The notes under the pieces are model-generated. The model was not told where the DNA came from, did not search any database, and worked only from the letters and a program-made list of their open reading frames with translations. Position numbers and translations under genes: made by a program. A DNA stretch of 24,478 nucleotides from CAYJLC01 sp044426355 (GTDB taxonomy: Bacteria; Bacillota; Clostridia; Oscillospirales; Butyricicoccaceae): the NCBI GenBank assembly GCA_044426355.1, contig JAWXUO010000035.1:1-24478 (forward strand), given 5' to 3'. Shown one piece after another: positions 24,123 to 24,478 of this stretch (positions within the stretch are counted from its first letter, which is position 1; each line of letters starts with the position of its first letter).

Positions 24123-24440
24123 ATGCAATTTTTAAATAAATTTTTTAAAATTCAAGAAAATAACAGTACTATAAAAACAGAGATTTATGCTGGTATTACG
24201 ACATTTGTAACAATGTCATATGTAATTTTTGTAAACCCTACTCTTATAAGTCAAGGAAATATGCAAATTTATAACGGTGTTTTCTTTGCAACGTGTATTT
24301 CTGCAGCTATCGGTACTTTACTCATGGCTTTTGTTGCAAATCTTCCTTTTGCACAAGCTCCCGGAATGGGGCTAAACGCCTTTTTTGCTTATACAACTAT
24401 GCCAACACTAGCTTTGCTTATACAACTATGCCAACACTAG
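24123..24440 (+). CDS. NCS2-family purine permease, N-terminal part, frame broken by a tandem repeat
   Basis: The first ~90 residues match NCS2 (AzgA/PbuG-like) guanine/hypoxanthine permeases, which are about 430-480 residues long: a short cytoplasmic start, TEIYAGITTFVTMSYVIFVNP (first membrane helix), GVFFATCISAAIGTLLMAF (second), and the diagnostic NLPFAQAPGMGLNAFFAYT. Start: ATG at 24123 with GAGGT five bases upstream; an in-frame ATG at 24111 overlaps that site. At 24384 the coding sequence enters 29-bp tandem repeats. Because 29 is not a multiple of three, copy two is read in another frame and ends at TAG 24438-24440. The gene is therefore either off or interrupted, or the repeat is an assembly fault at the sequence end. 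Confidence 0.8.
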   Translation: MQFLNKFFKIQENNSTIKTEIYAGITTFVTMSYVIFVNPTLISQGNMQIYNGVFFATCISAAIGTLLMAFVANLPFAQAPGMGLNAFFAYTTMPTLALLIQLCQH

Positions 24441-24478
24441 CTTTGCTTGTACAACTATGCCAACACTAGCTTTGCTTA
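24384..24478 (+). repeat. 29-bp tandem repeat, three copies plus a partial fourth
   Basis: The unit starts TTTGCTTATACAAC and ends CAACACTAGC. Copies are 24384-24412, 24413-24441 and 24442-24470, with 24471-24478 the start of a fourth. Copy three differs by one base (TTGTAC for TTATAC). There are no spacers, so it is not CRISPR. It lies inside the permease coding sequence and reaches the window edge. Confidence 0.93.

Noticed and set aside
24384..24478. CRISPR-like array (29-bp repeated unit)
   Set aside because: The copies abut with no spacers and are part of a permease reading frame; no cas gene is nearby.

Overview
The window is AT-rich bacterial DNA with strong Shine-Dalgarno sites and tightly packed operons of core metabolism. 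It suggests a low-GC Bacillota, most likely a clostridial anaerobe. Supporting traits are the FabK-type (flavin) enoyl reductase in place of FabI, a FAS operon carrying a MarR-family gene as in FabT-regulated Bacillota, and AGGAGG-type ribosome sites. Species cannot be named from this sequence.

Layout. (1) 1-416: the C-terminal end of an unidentified plus-strand ORF, a bidirectional intrinsic terminator, a short tandem repeat, and the 3' flank of guaA, a known integration hotspot in other bacteria. (2) 417-1952, minus: guaA with its own promoter. (3) 2080-13666, minus: one long type II fatty-acid synthesis operon, read in the order acpP-accB-accC-accD-accA-fabH-fabK-(second FabK-like flavoprotein with a Cys cluster)-fabD-fabG-fabF-fabZ-marR-amidohydrolase. 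Most junctions overlap or are only a few bases apart, and an intrinsic terminator ends the operon just before guaA. (4) 13667-13969: a divergent control region with a very good FAS promoter, a palindrome beside its -35 box, and two ARG-box-like sites spaced 20 bp centre to centre on the arginine side. (5) 13970-21774, plus: a complete argC-J-B-D-G-H-F operon from glutamate to arginine (only carbamoyl phosphate synthase is absent), closed by a hairpin. (6) 21828-24033, plus: a HAD phosphatase and an AbgT-family transporter. (7) 24123-end: the start of an NCS2 purine permease, broken by a 29-bp tandem repeat that runs into the window edge.

How the genes work together. AccABCD makes malonyl-CoA, FabD loads it on AcpP, FabH starts the chain, and FabF/FabG/FabZ/FabK elongate it. 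The distal MarR gene is the likely FabT-like regulator. ArgJ recycles the acetyl group, so the arg operon needs no deacetylase, and ArgB has the N-terminal helix typical of arginine-inhibited kinases.

Most of the window is ordinary housekeeping. Items worth a second look are the frame-breaking 29-bp repeat in the purine permease, the Cys-cluster FabK paralogue, the amidohydrolase translationally coupled to the FAS regulator, the tandem ARG-like boxes, the TTG start of accA whose ribosome site lies inside accD, and the possible island boundary at the guaA 3' end. Several start codons were moved from the longest-ORF choice on ribosome-site and family-length evidence.
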